A model generated the notes under the pieces. That model was not told the DNA's origin. It worked only from the letters and a program-made list of their open reading frames with translations, and ran no database searches. Shown here in pieces: positions 17,912-32,012 of a stretch of DNA of 64,000 nt; position 1 is the first letter of the stretch; every line of letters begins with the position of its first letter. The translations under genes were made by a program, and so were the position numbers. Source of the stretch: Hippophae tibetana (lineage: Eukaryota; Streptophyta; Magnoliopsida; Rosales; Elaeagnaceae); the NCBI GenBank assembly GCA_037013495.1, contig CM072801.1:18529501-18593500 (forward strand), read 5' to 3'.

Positions 17912-20900
17912 TAATTGAATCTTCAATTTTCTTCCTGTTTTGCTTCTGTTTTCTTTTTGACGTTTTTTGACCTATCCTTGTTTTTTGTTTTTGATTTTGG
18001 GTTGATAAATTTATGATCAACAAATTCATTTTGAGATTCTAGGTTGACCAACTTGTGGTTGATAGCTTTACATTAAGATTTTTTTTGAAAGAATTTCTAC
18101 GGAAACCTTAGCTATCAAATTTATAGGAAAGAATTATGCGACATGGGAATTCTAATTCAAAATGTCTCTGAAAGGAAAATAGCTTTGGGGTCACATTGAT
18201 GGGTCTTCTCCTGTGCTTGAAGATGGTAAGGAACTTAGCCAATATGAGGCAAATGATGCTCGAATTATCTCTTGGATTTTAGGATCTATTGAAGTTCATA
18301 TGGTGAACAATTTACGCTCCTTTGGTATGGCTAAAGAGATGTGGGATTATCTGAAGCGTATATATCATCAAGATAATACTACGAGATGATTTCAACTAGA
18401 AGTCGAGATTAGTACCTTCAGCCAAGATGATCTCTCATTTGAGTAGTATTATTCTGGATTTCTTAATCTATGGAGCGAATATTCTGGTATTATCTACACG
18501 AAAGTACCTAAAGAGGCCTTAGCCAGCTTTTAGGATATTCATGAAGATAATAGACATAATCAGTTTTTGATGAAACTAAGACCAGAATTTGAAGTTGCTA
18601 GAGCTTGATTGTTGAATAAAGATCTGGTTCCTTCTTTAGATGTATATCTTGGTGAATTGTTGCGCGAGGAATAGAGAATGGCTACATAAGTTGTTATAGG
18701 GGAAACATTTGAAGTTGTCAATGTTACTTATTCCACTCAAGGGAGGAATCGAGAAAAGAAAAAATGCAGTGTTATAGTTGTAAGGAGTTCAGACATGTTG
18801 CCTACAATTGTGGCAAGAAATTTTGTAATTACTATAAGAAAAATGCATACATTATCAAGGAATGTCCACGTCTAGAAAATTGATGAGTATAAGCTTTTCA
18901 AGCTGCTATTCCATCTCTTAACATTATTGGTCCCACATCTACAACTGCTAAACAACTCAGCCTGTCGTTACTCTAGAAATGGTCTAACAGATGATTATTG
19001 GTGATATTAGACTTTCTTTTCATCATGTATTTGTCTCTCTTGGGTTATCTACTAGTTTAATTTATGTTGGTCAGATGGTGGATAATAACTATGATGTACA
19101 TTTCTCTCGTGGTGGTTGTGTTGTACATGATTGAGTGTTGGGAAAGGTGATCACGAATGGGCCTAAAATGGGAAGATTATTTCTGTTACAATTTTCTATT
19201 CCTCGAACTTTGTCTTTAACTTCTATTAGTGTTGAAAATAAGGTTGGCGTTTGGCATAGACGATTAGGCCATCCAAATAATGTGATTTGTCTAATTTGAT
19301 GAAGCGTGGTTTTCTTAGTAATGAAGATCAGTGTTATACTCATCAGTTGCTTTTTGATTTCTCTACTTGTAAACTAGGGGGAAGTAAAACTTTACCATTC
19401 CCGACTTATGGTGGTCATGTTGGTACATGTTTTACGATTATACACAATGATGTTTGGGGTATTACTCCTGTCATTTCAAATGTATAGTATAAATATTTTA
19501 TAACGTTCATTGATGACTATAGTCGTTTCACATGGATATATTTTTTGCGTTCAAAATCTAAGGTGTTCATTGTTTTCCAAACTTTTGTGGCTTATATCGA
19601 GACACAATTTTCCACCTCTATTAAGGTTTTACGATATGATAATAGTGGCAATTATATGTTGCATGGCTTTTAAGTCTTTTTACAACAAAAATGCATTGTA
19701 TCTCAACGATCATGTCCTTATACACCTCAATAGAATGTGGTGGTTGTACGTAAAAATCGTCACTTGTTGGATATGATTCGAATGTTACTCTTAGAGTCTT
19801 CAATTTTGCCAAAAATTTGGGTGGAAGCTTTGTCCACTACAATCTATCTAATTAATCGTCTACCTTCTCAACAATTGAATTTTGATACTCCTTACTATCG
19901 TCTTTTTGGTATGCATCCAGATTATTGTATGCTACATATGTTTGGATGTGTTTGTTTTTTTCACTTGTCTCCTCATGAGCACCACAAGCTTACAACTCAG
20001 TCAGTACAGTGTGCTTTTATGGGTTATAGCACAAATCACAAGGGATTTTTATGTTATGATGTTATTACTAATCGTCTATGTACTTCTAAAAATGTGATTT
20101 TCTTTAAATATGAGTATTATTTTCAACAATATGTTTCCCTTTCTGACGGTGTTCTTCTTCCTAGATTTAATGATACCTCTCCATAAATTGAGCATTTCAA
20201 ACTCGATATTATCTATCAGCAATGAAGACCTCAATCGTCATGAATCCTTCCCGACTCTAATCTAGTACCTACTTCAGTGGCTTCTCAAAGATCTTCCCAT
20301 ACTATTTGTCCTCCTGATAGGTATGGTTTCTCTGCCACTTTAACTAATACTATAGTTTCTACCTCTTATTCTTAGGTAACTAAACATGCATGTTGGGTGA
20401 AAGCTATGCAAGAAGAACTTCAGGTTCTTCGGGAGAATCATACTTGGGATATTGTTCCATGTCCTATTAGTGTTAAACCCATTGGTTATAAATGGGTATA
20501 TTCCATTAAGATGCGTCTTGATGGCTCACTTGACAAATATAAGGCGTAGTTGGTGACTCTCAATAATCAACAGGAGTATGGGGTCAATTATGAGGAGACA
20601 TATGCTTTTGTAGAAAAGATGATGACGATACGACTTGTCCTTGATATTGTTGCATCCAAGGGTTGGCCATTGCGAAAAATTGATGTTAAGAACACCTTTT
20701 TGCATGGGGACCTTAAGGAAGACATTTTTATGACTCCACCATCATAGTTGTTTTCTACACCCTCTACTAATGTTTGCAAGCTAAAACGGTCACTCTATGG
20801 TTTAAAATAGGTTCCACGTACTTGGTTTGATAAGTTTCGCTATACGCTTCTTAAATTCTCTATTCAAACTCAGTATGATTCCTCTTTGTTTCTTTGCAAG

Positions 20901-22018
20901 AAGTCAATGTTATCATCGTAATGAAGGAGATTTTGTCTCTGATCTTTATTTATATAGACAACTGGTGGGGAGCCTGAATTATTCGACTATCACTCAGCCT
21001 GATATTTCCTTTTTTGTTTAACAAGTTAGTCAATTTGTGTAAGCACTTAAGCACCTTCATTTGGCTACTGTTCGTTACATTGTTCGCTATTTACAAGGCA
21101 TTTCCACCTGTGATCTTTTCTTCCCTATGGACTATCCAACTCATCTGGTTGCATATAGTGATGTTGATTAGGCTGGTTGTTTTGATACTCAACGATCAAT
21201 TATTGATTGGTGCATGTTGCTTAGTGCCTCTCTTATTTCTTGGAAAAGAAAGAAGTAAGATTGTGTGTCAAAGTCCTCTACCGAGTCTAAGTATCATGCT
21301 ATGTCTTCTGCATGTTCTGCGATTGTTTGACTTCGAAAACTATTGGTTAAGCTTGGGTTTCCATAACTTGGGTCTACTTCACTCCATATGGATAATACTA
21401 GTGTTATTCAAATTACTGCTAACCTAATATTTCATGAGCGCACCAAGCACATTGAAATGGATTGTCACTTTATTTGTGAAGCATATGATACCCATGTCAT
21501 CTCTTTTCCTCATATTACCACCGATCTCCAAATTGTTGATGTGTTTACTAAGGCTCTTTCCCGATATCGACATCAATTTCTTGTTGACAAATTGATACTT
21601 TTTTGATCATCCAACATCAATTTGAGGGGTATATCAATGGTAGAGATTATGGACAAGATTATAAGATTTACTTTACCATAATTAGTGTATTAGATGTGTA
21701 TATATTATTACTTAAAATAGATAAACAGAATATTGTATATTTAGGTAATAGAATATTATATATTTAGATAATAGAATATTGTATATATTCTTACCTAAAT
21801 AGATTGTACAATAATTCTTATTTAATAAAAATGATCATCAAGAAGAGGTCATTCAACCATTTATTCAAATTGTCAAACTTCTACTTGTAATTTACAATGG
21901 TGTGTTAGAGATTGACTTGTACCATTGTCCATGTATTTGTTGGGGCTTAAACAATACACATGAAAGGAAGAAATCCTGAATTCCTAAGAGGAAATCATTC
22001 GTATAATCAACTAGAATT

Positions 22019-22411
22019 CTATAAATTACTAACAATATCTAATTGTTGTTTGCATGTGAGTTTTAGTGGAAACTCAAGCAGAAAATATATTTTCAAGTTT
22101 CGTGTCTTTCCATTCTCTTTAGATATTGACATGCCTTGGCCTTCAATGATTGATTCATATCCAAGGTATATAATATCATCAATAGTTAACCCCATAATTT
22201 CTCCATCTAGTAATGGAATGGAAATGATACAATTAGTTAGAGCCTTTAACAAATCAATTTTCAATACCAATTCCAAATCATCTCTTCCTCTTCTAAATAA
22301 AGGATGCCTATTTTCAACAATTACATTCCTTTTTTCTTCAAATTCTATCTTGATCCCTTTCTTCCATCCTTGATCGAAGTTTATAGTCAATTCTTCCTCC
22401 TTTTGGACTAC
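22019..22411 (-). pseudogene. DnaJ/HSP40 C-terminal peptide-binding domain fragment (3' exon)
   Basis: The minus-strand frame from about 22,411 to the stop at 22,019 reads as the second half of a type-II DnaJ C-terminal substrate-binding domain: EEELTINFDQGWKKGIKIEF (cf. EEILTIDIKPGWKKGTKITF), then HPLFRRGRDDLELVLKIDLL, LTIDDIIYLGYE, IIEGQGM and a C-terminus near the family's natural end. About 130 residues are recognisable. Between EEKRN and the HPLF block roughly ten or more family residues (the PGVIPADI.FVV.E stretch) are absent in frame. Upstream, a pyrimidine-rich stretch precedes GTAGTCC and could be an old acceptor, but I found no J domain or other DnaJ exon in the next ~1.5 kb. The wording is closest to the J-domain-poor AT1G44160/AT1G11040 group, from memory. 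It is probably a degraded or 5'-truncated host gene copy; expression cannot be judged. Confidence 0.8.
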
Positions 22412-22419
22412 CTTTATGC

Positions 22420-25239
22420 AGTAAGGAAAAAAACTCAACTTCATTATACAAATTATTTGAGTTTTTCTAAGTTCATTTTTACCCCTAATCAAATCTATTA
22501 GGTAGGTATTTGAAAGATAAATACTACACATAGTCATTAGAATATGGTGAAACATTGATATATGTATGCATAATTGCAAGTGTTATTCATTGTTTTTGTA
22601 GTGTATTTCTCATCAATCAGATTGTTTTATTTCTCTATTTTCTATTCAGTTTTTGTTTTTTTCAAAGAAAAAATCATATTAATCTTGAGTTTTATTAGCA
22701 TTAAGTCATTACATACTCTAAGACCAATAAATAATTTCTCTACATAATTGATCTAATGTATAAAGTCTTGTTGAGTGGGTAAAATTCATTAGTCGATAAT
22801 ATAACATACTTGATACATAGTTAGGTATCGTAATTTGCAAAGAGGCACAATGTTCATTTTGATGTGTTAGTTCATATAAGAATTAACCACGTGTAACTTT
22901 CATATGACTTGTAGTAAGCATTTGAAACATCGACATTTTGTATATTTAAAACATACAGTAGATAATAATAATGTGGTTGAATATATTATGTTTTAATAAT
23001 TTAACTAAATCAACTAATTTTTATAAATTTTATGAATAAATTAATAATTTTTAAAAATAACAAAAAAAAATCACATGTTTTTATTAAAATTTCATTTAAT
23101 TGCATCTTATTTAAAAATAAATTATATATATGATACATAAATACTTATGTGTGGTACCTAATTTGATTTAATATGTTGGTAAGATCGGTGTCCCTCTACT
23201 AGAAATAAAATTACTCTGTAATATTTAACCAATTTGTATGTAAAATAAATTTATAAATATATTATCTAATTTTATTGAGTAATAAAAATAACATTTAATT
23301 AATATTAATGATACTTATATATTATTATTGTAATAAATCTACCATCAAACTTTTTATTATTAATAAAAATCTATCATTAATTTTTTTATTAATGATACAA
23401 ATTTAACTCCAAATATCTTATTAATTATACAAATCTAAGATAAAAAATATAACTAACAATCGCAAGAAGAATATAAGGGTATATTTTTATTACTACTTAA
23501 TATATTTATAATTTTTATGTTATTTTAACGCTATATCTGTTTTTTTATTAATGGTATATCTATTAATTAATCATTAAACCATTTTCGTATGGGTAATTAA
23601 GTAATGGTTGAATATCATTCTAGAAAAACGTTTTCTTAAAGTGTACTGACTTTTCCGGCTAAATAAGGAAAAGTTATCCCATTCTTAATTGTAGGAGGGA
23701 AACCAAAGATGCTAACGAATTTCAATACATTGAGTATTTAGTATTGACCGTTACGAACAGAGTTGTTATAGAAGAAATTAATGCTGAGCACGGTGTGTGA
23801 ATGCGCCTGGATTCATGGAGGGGAAGGTTTTTTTTTGGGGCTAGCGTATTTGGTGAATACTGGTAGTGGAGATTGGCCATTGGAGACAATGTTGCGTATT
23901 ACAAACGAGCAATTTTTTTAATTTTTTTTTTAGTTAGTACTATTTTTATAGCAACGATAATAATTATGAAAAGCTTTTATTTTTTAAAAAATTGAGGTTA
24001 TTTTCACTATCTGTTTTATTATTAAATTTAAAAATTATTAAAAATATTATTTTATTTTTAATATATTTATTTTATATCAACTAAAATTTATTATGAAGTA
24101 TTTTTAATATTAATAATAAATATGTTATGAAAACAACAAAATAAAATATAATAAGTTAATAGTTTTACTCTTTAAAATAAATATATTTCAAAATAATAAT
24201 TTATTCTAATAATAACATTTATTATTTTTAAAATATCAATTTTCTTTTCCATGCATCATATTATAAACAACCGACCTGTTAGTGCAATTTCCTTATATTA
24301 TTAACTTTTGGTTATTTTATAATAAAAATTTATGAAAAATTTATTTTATTTCTAATAATTTTAAACATGATATTGTTAGATAAAATTATTTAGATATTTA
24401 ATTATTGTCTAATTTATTTAAAATCTATAAAAAATTTAAATCATATCTTATAAGTTTTTAAATAAAATATAATATTATATTCTATGATAATTTTTTATTA
24501 ATAATAATTTATTTATATTTAAAGTTATTACTACATGTGTTATGGTACAATTTTTTTGAATACAAATATATTATTAAATTTATGTGTTTTAATATTTATG
24601 CAACAAACAATAATTCAACTATATAATGAACTGATTCTTTAATGATGTTGATATTATCAGAATATTTTTAGATAATAATAAATTTATTCACTAATTTAAT
24701 AATATTATAATTAATAAAGAGATAAATAAAAATTTCATACACTATATAAATAACAAAATAAGATAATATTGTTGTAATATATTTTGTGATAATAAAAAAA
24801 ATGATTGTAATAATATATTTACTCTACAATAATCATATGACAAACTTACTCCTAATGATATTGGCCACCTTTATTATTATTACAACAATACTATACATGT
24901 AAATCACATTCCTTTATTAATTAACATTATTATTATTATGTGTATAATATTTTTTTATTTTTAATGTATCACTGTTTATAACATTAATATACAATAAATA
25001 TGTGAATAAAAATAATTAAAAATATGATATTTTCTATTATAAAAGATGAATTTTTAATCAATATATTTATCAATTATTAAACGTATATAAAATAACATAT
25101 TAAAAATGAAATAAGTGAACTGTTTCTTGTTATTATGTAATTTTTAACAAATGAAAATATTACTGCAATAACAACGTGAGTTGTAGCAAGTATATAACTA
25201 CGTGAGTTGTAACAAGTATGGTCTTGTGTATATATAAAC
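22420..25239. other. AT-rich spacer
   Basis: No gene supported. 22.9-23.6 and 23.9-25.2 kb are strongly AT-rich. 23,640-23,900 is less AT-rich (gctgagcacggtgtgtgaat and ggaggggaaggttt near 23,785-23,830), but I recognise neither coding sequence nor a repeat end in it. Confidence 0.5.
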
Positions 25240-28200
25240 TGTTGAAAAATTATGCAAATTTTCGATAAGTAAGATTTATGAGAAAACAAGAATAGAAAAA
25301 TAACACATAAATTTGATAGTAGAGTTCGACCAATCTTGCTTATGTTTCCGGACCTGCTGCAGATATTTTTACTGAAAGAGGAGAAATTACACAAGGTATT
25401 TACAATAATCACAACCCACAACCCAATTATACCTAAGAAAATTACTCTCAATTTTCTCTCACAAAAGCTTTTCTCTCAATTGGAATGAACATTTTTTGAT
25501 GATTAATTCATTACAATTACACATCTATTTATAGGAAAATTCACTCCTTAAATTACTCTTTAAATTAATGGTTCCTTGAATTAAGCTCCTTGTTTTACTC
25601 CATGTTTTGCTCCTTAATTTAAGGATTTTATAGCAATCTCCAACAATTTTCCCACTTGAAGACTGATTTCAATATGTCTTCACACCTCGATCAATGCAGT
25701 AGCTTTTCTAGTCTTATTATTTTAGCAGACCAACTAAAGTTGAGCACAATTTCAGTTTGTCAATAGTCACCATTTTTGTTAACATATTCGCTGGATTTTT
25801 GCTTCCTTGAATCTTTTCTAATATTAACACATCATCTTCCAATAGGGATATGATGAAGTGATAACGAAGTCCAATATGCTTGGTTCTAGAATGAAATGTT
25901 GAATTCTTCGCCAAGTGTATTGCACTTTGACTATCACTGTGCAAAACATTCTTCTCCTGTTTGAATCCTAGCTCAGTTAACAAACCTTGAAGCCATATAA
26001 TCTCTTTACTGGCTTCAGTCACTACTACATACTCAGCCTCTAGTGGATAGAGTGACAATTTTCTGTATTTGTGACATCCAACTAATAGTTATAGTTCCAA
26101 TAGTAAATATATAATCGATGGTGCTTTTTCGGTGATCAACTTCACCTCCAAAGTCTGCGTCTACGTAGCCTTGTACTTTTAACTCTCTTTTACTAAAGTA
26201 CAAGCACTTTTTTGTGGTGCCTCACAAATACCTCAAAATCTACTTGACAGCTTCCCAATGTGTTTTTCCTGGATTTGACATAAATCTGCTAACAACTCCC
26301 ATTGTATGCCCAATGTCTGGTATCGTACAAACCATTGCGTACATCAAACTTCCAATGATGGAGGCATAAGGAACCTTAGCCATGAATTCTTTTTCTTCCT
26401 CTATTTGAGGGGACTGATCCTTGGATAGGCGAAAGTGACTGGCCAAGGGTGTGCTAACTGGCTTGGCGTCACCCATGTTGAATCTCTACAAAACATGATT
26501 TATGTACGTTGCTTGAGATAACTACAAGGATCCTTTCTTATTATTTCTTATGATTTGCATTCCAAGAATCTTCTTTGCTGGACCCAAGTATTTCATGTCA
26601 AACTCCTTTGGCAATTGATGCTTCAACCTTCTGATATCATCCATATCTGAACCTGTTACTAACATATCATCAACATAAAGTAGTAAAATGATATAACTGG
26701 ACCTATATCTCTTAAAGTAGTAACAATGGTTGGCATTGCACTTATTGAAACCTTCCTTGTGCATAAAGCTGTCAAACTTTCTGTACCATTGTCTCGGGGG
26801 CTTGTTTCAGGCCATACAAACTCTTCTTAAGTTTGCACACCATGTTCTTCTTCCCTCTTTCTAAGAAACCTTCTAGTTGGTACATGTATATCTCTTCATC
26901 TAAATCTCTGTGAAGGAATGCAATCTTCATATCCAACTATTCAAGATGAAGATCTTCAATGGCTATAATACTCAACATTGATATGATAGTATTGAGCTTC
27001 ACAACGGGAGCGAAAATGTCAGTGTAGTCAACTCCTTCCTTCTGTTGAAACCCTTTGACAACTAGGCAGGTTTTGTATCTCTTGGAACCATCATGCTCCT
27101 CTTTCACCCGGTACACCCATTTTTTGTGAAGTGCCTTCTTTCCCATAGGTAACTCAACTAGTTCCCATGTTTGGTTGGAGATGAGAGATTTCATTTCTTT
27201 TTTCATGACAAGCTCCCACTTGTTGAAATTTCGAGTCTGATAAGCTTCATCATAGCATTCACGCTCCCCTCCATCAGTTAGCAACATATAGTTAATTTAT
27301 CTCTTGTTAGGAACATGAGGTCAAAAAGACCTTCTCATTACAGGAGCTGGAGTAGGAGGTCATGGTGTGTCGGACTACTGCGTATTGCTTTGTCCAACAA
27401 GTCCCTCTGGTTGAGGACTTGTTACAATTGGTTATGTTACAAAATTATTTGGGACATCATCTGCATCTGCAAATAATGACTCATTTTGCTCTGAGTTGTT
27501 GGTGTCTATTTTATACATGTCCTTATACATCACCCTTTCGTTGAAAATCACATCTCTACTACGGATCACTTTCTTGTTTTCGTCATCCCAAATATGGTAG
27601 CCAAACTCATTCTCACCATAACCGATGAATGTGCATTTCTTGGATTTGGGATCAAGTTTATTCCTACCTTGATCACTAATATGCACAAATACTACATAGT
27701 CGAAAACTTTTAGATGTGATAGTTTCACCTCTTTTTTGCTCCATACCTCCTATGGTATTATGTGTTCCAATGGAATAGATGGGCCTCGATTGATCAAGTA
27801 AGCTACCGTGTTGACTGCTTCTGCCTAGAAATGCTTCGGTAGACCTGACTGTATACAAATTATTTTGGCTCTTTCTATCAACGTTCGGTTCATACGCTCA
27901 ACTACACCATTGTGTTGAGGCATGCTTGGAACAGTTCTTTCCATTCCGATCTTGTGATCATAGCAGAAATTTTGAATATGGTGTCTTCATATTCACCACC
28001 ATTATCAGTTCTTAGCTTTTTGATCTTTAAATCCGTCTCATTTTCCACCATAGCTTTCCTTTTTTTGAAAGCCTCAAATACTTCAGACTTATGCTTTATA
28101 AAGTAAACTCATACCTTCCGAGAGTGATCATCGATGAAAGTCACGAAGTAGTGTTTTCCACCAATGGATGAGAAATTTATTGGTCCCCAAACATCAGAGT

Positions 28201-30231
28201 GGATAAGCTCTAACCTTTCCTTCTTTGGGGTTCTGCCACTTGTTTGAAAGCTGACTCTCTTTTGCTTTCCAAGTATGCAATCTTCACACATGTCTATCTC
28301 AGCTTATTGTAGACCTGGAATTTTTCCTTTTGAGTGCATAATCTTCATTCCCTTCTCACTCATATGGCCTAGTCTCTGGTGCCACAGATTTGGTGTTTCA
28401 TTGCCTACTGCAACTGTGATTGAACAACATGCCCCTACTGTCATGTAAAGAGTGCCACTCTTCTTGCCTCGAGCAACCGTCATTACACCTTTTGAAATCT
28501 TCCAATCATCACCATGGAAGATCGTAGTGTAGCCTTCAATAGTCAATTTCCCTACTTAGATTAAGTTCTTTCTTAGGTCGGGAATATGTCTGACATCCTT
28601 CAGTTCCCAAACAGATCCGTTCAACTTAATCTTCACTACACCTTTTCCAATAATAGCACACGGTTGATCATCACCAAGATATATCTTTCCAAGGTTTTCG
28701 AGGACATATTTCTCGAAGAATTCTTTCTGTGAAGTAACATGGAACGATGCTCTAGAGTGTAACACCTAAGATTCTTCGTTACTCTCTAAAGAGTATATCA
28801 ATACATCATCTCCTCTTGAGGTGGAAGTAACATTTGCCTTTGCCTTCACTTGTTTGTCCTTCGGTGCACTTTTGCACTGATTTTTGTAATGCTCGGTTCT
28901 CCCACAATTCCAACACTCGATAGTCTTCGAGCTATAGGAATTATTAGGATTCCTGGATTTAGATATCCTGTCCTTTGATCTACGTTGGTAGTCTATTCTG
29001 CCACATTCATTCCCTCTGGTTGAATCTCTTCCTCTTGACTCTCTATGCAAAACTGAAGAGGTTGACGATTCACCCGACTCTCTACATTGGATCTCTTCAT
29101 TGAGAACCAGATCACGAACATCGTCAAATTTCAACTTATTGCTTCCTGACGAGCTACTCACAGTCGTGATAGTAGCATTCCAGCTTTCTAGTAAAGAAGA
29201 CAAAAGTATCAATGCTCGTACTTCTTCATCGAATTCAATTTCAACTGAACTCAACTGGGTTGTGACTGTGTTGAGTTCATTGAGATGTTGAGCTACCGAT
29301 GCGTTTTTCGTCATCCGTAAATTGAACAAACGCCCCATCAAGTACACTTTGTTTGAGGCTGATGACTTCTCATACATATTGAAGAGAGCTGCCATAAGAC
29401 CTACCGTGGTCTTTCCTTTACTATGTTGAAAGCAATATTACGGGATAACATCAATTGAATAACTCCGAGGGCTTGTCTATCTAGAAGATTCCTATCTTCT
29501 TCCTTCATAGCCTCGGGCTTCTTCTCTGAGAGAGGTTGATACAGATTTCTTTGATACAGATAATCCTCTATCTGTATTTTCCAAAATCTAAAATCTATGT
29601 CATCGAATTTCTCAAGTTTCACCTTTCCTTCATTTGCGGCTATTACTCCCACTCAAATCTGACTTCCTCTGGATCGTTTCTAACTATTTCTACAAACCAC
29701 CCTCTATTAGAACACCTCCGTCAACAAACAAATATCGTCAACAAAATTTCACTATTCACGTAATTCATTATTCACTTGAATAGTACCTTGCAAGAAAATG
29801 ACAGAAATCACCATCAAAAGCTCTAATACCAGTTATTGGAAAATTACGCAAATTTATGATAAGCTAGATTTATGAGAAAACAAAAATAGAAAAATAATAC
29901 ACAAATTTGATAACGAAGTTCGACCAATCTTGCTTACGTCTCCGGACATACTGTGGATAATTTTTACTAAAATGAGAGAAATTATACAAGGTGTTTACAA
30001 AACTCACAACTCATAACCCACGACCCAATTACACCAAAGAAAATTACTCTTAATTTTCTCTCACAAAAACTTTTATCTCAATTGAAATGAACATTTTTTG
30101 ATGATTAATTCATTACAATTATACATCTATTTATAGGAAAATTCACTCCTTGAATTACTCCTTAAATTAATGATTTTTTGAATTACTCGTTGTGTTTCCT
30201 CCTTATTTTGCTCATTGTTTTGCTCCTTAAC
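25240..30231 (-). mobile_element. Ty1/copia LTR retrotransposon fossil, minus strand, full structure
   Basis: LTRs at about 25,240-25,654 (3' LTR) and 29,834-30,231 (5' LTR), sharing long identical tracts (gttcgaccaatcttgctta; gaatgaacattttttgatg); about one position in ten differs by eye, suggesting an age of several million years. Right to left: initiator-Met-type primer site next to the right LTR (~29,818-29,832), gag (28,766-29,652) with zinc knuckle CWNCGRTEHYKNQC, protease (28,556-28,765), GAG-pre-integrase and integrase (27,430-28,546; LWHQRLGHMSEKG, HSDVWGPI), reverse transcriptase (26,240-27,290; YVDDMLVTGSD near 26,650), RNase H (25,717-26,100), and a purine tract next to the left LTR. 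It is broken, roughly ten breaks. A target duplication could not be established. Confidence 0.93.
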
Positions 30232-31970
30232 AAAACTTGAGTTTTTTTACTTATTTTTATTATAATTTAATTATATTATTATTTATTATAATTTAATTAT
30301 ATTCTTATTTAAAAATATGTATAATAATTATATATTTCCAATAATTTTCAAAGAGGAAGTCATAAGGATCTGTTTAATAAATTTAAGGGTGGGGTTACGT
30401 GATGTTTGTCAAATCCTAGTCGACACGTGAAGCTTCTTGTTTAATGACACTATTAAAAACATGTAAATATAAGTGGTGACACAAACTCACAAACAATTTA
30501 AGAAATTGCATCCACAGTATAACAATTCTTACTATCATTTACTAATTCATTAGTGTTAATAGAATTAGAAAATGGGTTTTTTGTAATTGTTTGTAAAGAT
30601 AACATAAAATAAAAGTTCATTTGCATAAAAAAATACAGGAGAGATGTAATCATGTGATTATTCTTATTATTAGTATACAATTTACTTAATCATTAAGTCT
30701 AAATCATTTTTATAATTTTTTTTTTCTTGAATTCTTAACTTTAATTTTAAAATTAGAGATATGTTTAAATTTTTTTATATTTTCAATCTAAATTTTAAAT
30801 AACTTCAAGATAAGTATATTTAATTCATTCAATACATTAAAATCTAAAAATATGATAATTAAATTAAGTAAGATTAAAATTGTTAATAACTTTTAATATA
30901 TTATTTAGTTATATTTATGACAACAGTTATAATATATAATTTTGAATAAAAATATTAATAATTATAGATTAATATTTCAAACTAATAATAAACATATTTA
31001 TGTGATAAATTAATTATAAATCTTAATTTATAATATATATATTTTTGATATTTAAACGTAAAATTTAAAGCATTAAAAATAAAAAATTTAAAACTTAATT
31101 TATTATGATATTAAATTACAAACCATGATTTAAAAATTAAAATTAGTAGCAATCACATTATAACTTTACTTTTTCAATAGATTCTAAATATATGTGTAAA
31201 TTATAAAGAAGATAAATAATAAAAGACTTAGTAAATTAGGTGATGAAACCTATATTTGGTGGGGGCTATGGTATCCATCTAAAAGAATAGCCATCCCAGG
31301 CGACGATGATGATGTGCTAAAAGAGTTTGGCAAAGTGGTTGGAACATCGGTGGCAATTGTGGGTGGTTACAGTAAGTTTGGGATTTATGTCATTCAATAC
31401 ATTAAATTTTTGAATTATTTTTCTCTTGAACGAAATTTGAAGCTCCAAAATTTTGGTTATAACTATTTAGAACTTAAATAATAATTAAATTAAAGTTAAG
31501 GCGTTAAAATATTTTATTTAGTAATAGGTTGAAAGTTATATTTTTTAAGTTAAAATTTTAATTAATTATTTTAATATTATTAAAATTTATAAATATTATA
31601 AAAATATTATTAATTTTTTATTTTATTTTCATATCATTAAATATTATAAATTTAATAAAAATATCATTATATATATAATTAATTAATTTACGTAGATATT
31701 ATTTTTATAATATTTTGTAAAATTTAATTATATAATAATAATAATTATAAAATTTAATAATAAAGAATTTATAAATCAAACATAAATATTATTCTTTTAA
31801 TAATAAAAAAATTTAATAATAAAAAAATTTATTTATACAATAGTTACCGCTAATTTTCGTTCACCTTAAAATTTATAGTAATGTTGAGATGTGATTTGCT
31901 ACTTACATAAATCAAACCCTGATAATTTTTGTATGGAATAATGATTACATCTAGTTATTTGTGATTATTT
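30232..31970. other. AT-rich spacer upstream of tAPX, with an exon-like island
   Basis: Mostly AT-rich filler. At about 31,239-31,372 a GC-richer island stands out: it is preceded by an acceptor-like aattag, ends at a donor-like aca|gtaagt, and reads openly on the plus strand (DETYIWWGLWYPSKRIAIPG, then DDDDVLKEFGKVVGTSVAI). I do not recognise this peptide. It may be a captured exon fragment or a remnant of a lost gene. Confidence 0.4.
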
Positions 31971-31975
31971 CACAG

Positions 31976-32012
31976 GTGTTAAATAGAGTTTTTTTCTTTC
32001 TTTCTTTGTTTT
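31976..32012 (+). promoter_or_regulatory. Candidate core promoter region of tAPX
   Basis: A weak TATA-like ttaaatag (about 31,979-31,986) followed by a pyrimidine patch (ttttttctttctttctttg) lies 90-125 bases before the ATG. Plant Y-patches commonly occur near transcription starts. No other element is called. Confidence 0.4.

Larger units (their letters stand above)
17516..21876 (+). mobile_element. Ty1/copia LTR retrotransposon fossil with both LTRs and target duplication
   Basis: 5' LTR 17,516-17,851, 3' LTR 21,632-21,876 (shared starts tatcaatg.tagagattatg, shared ends caaa.tt.tca). A 5-bp duplication AACTT flanks the element (17,511-17,515 and 21,877-21,881). The primer-binding site follows the 5' LTR (tagtatcaaagcc, initiator-Met type). 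Parts in order: gag (about 18,100-18,720), zinc-knuckle region with two CCHC-like motifs (about 18,765-18,880), protease region (~19,000), GAG-pre-integrase (VWHRRLGHPN, ~19,250), integrase core (19,480-20,170), reverse transcriptase (20,380-20,960), RNase H (21,090-21,605), and a purine-rich tract just before the 3' LTR. It is broken, with well over ten breaks. LTR divergence, visible by eye beyond repeat-number changes, suggests an age of millions of years. Confidence 0.93.

Noticed and set aside
25077-25451. 124-codon minus-strand frame at the left LTR of the 25-kb copia
   Set aside because: It runs across the LTR boundary, AT-rich and without family similarity.
30222-30240. Candidate target duplication at the right end of the 25-30 kb copia
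   Set aside because: The bases flanking the two LTRs do not give a convincing 5-base match, so no duplication is claimed.
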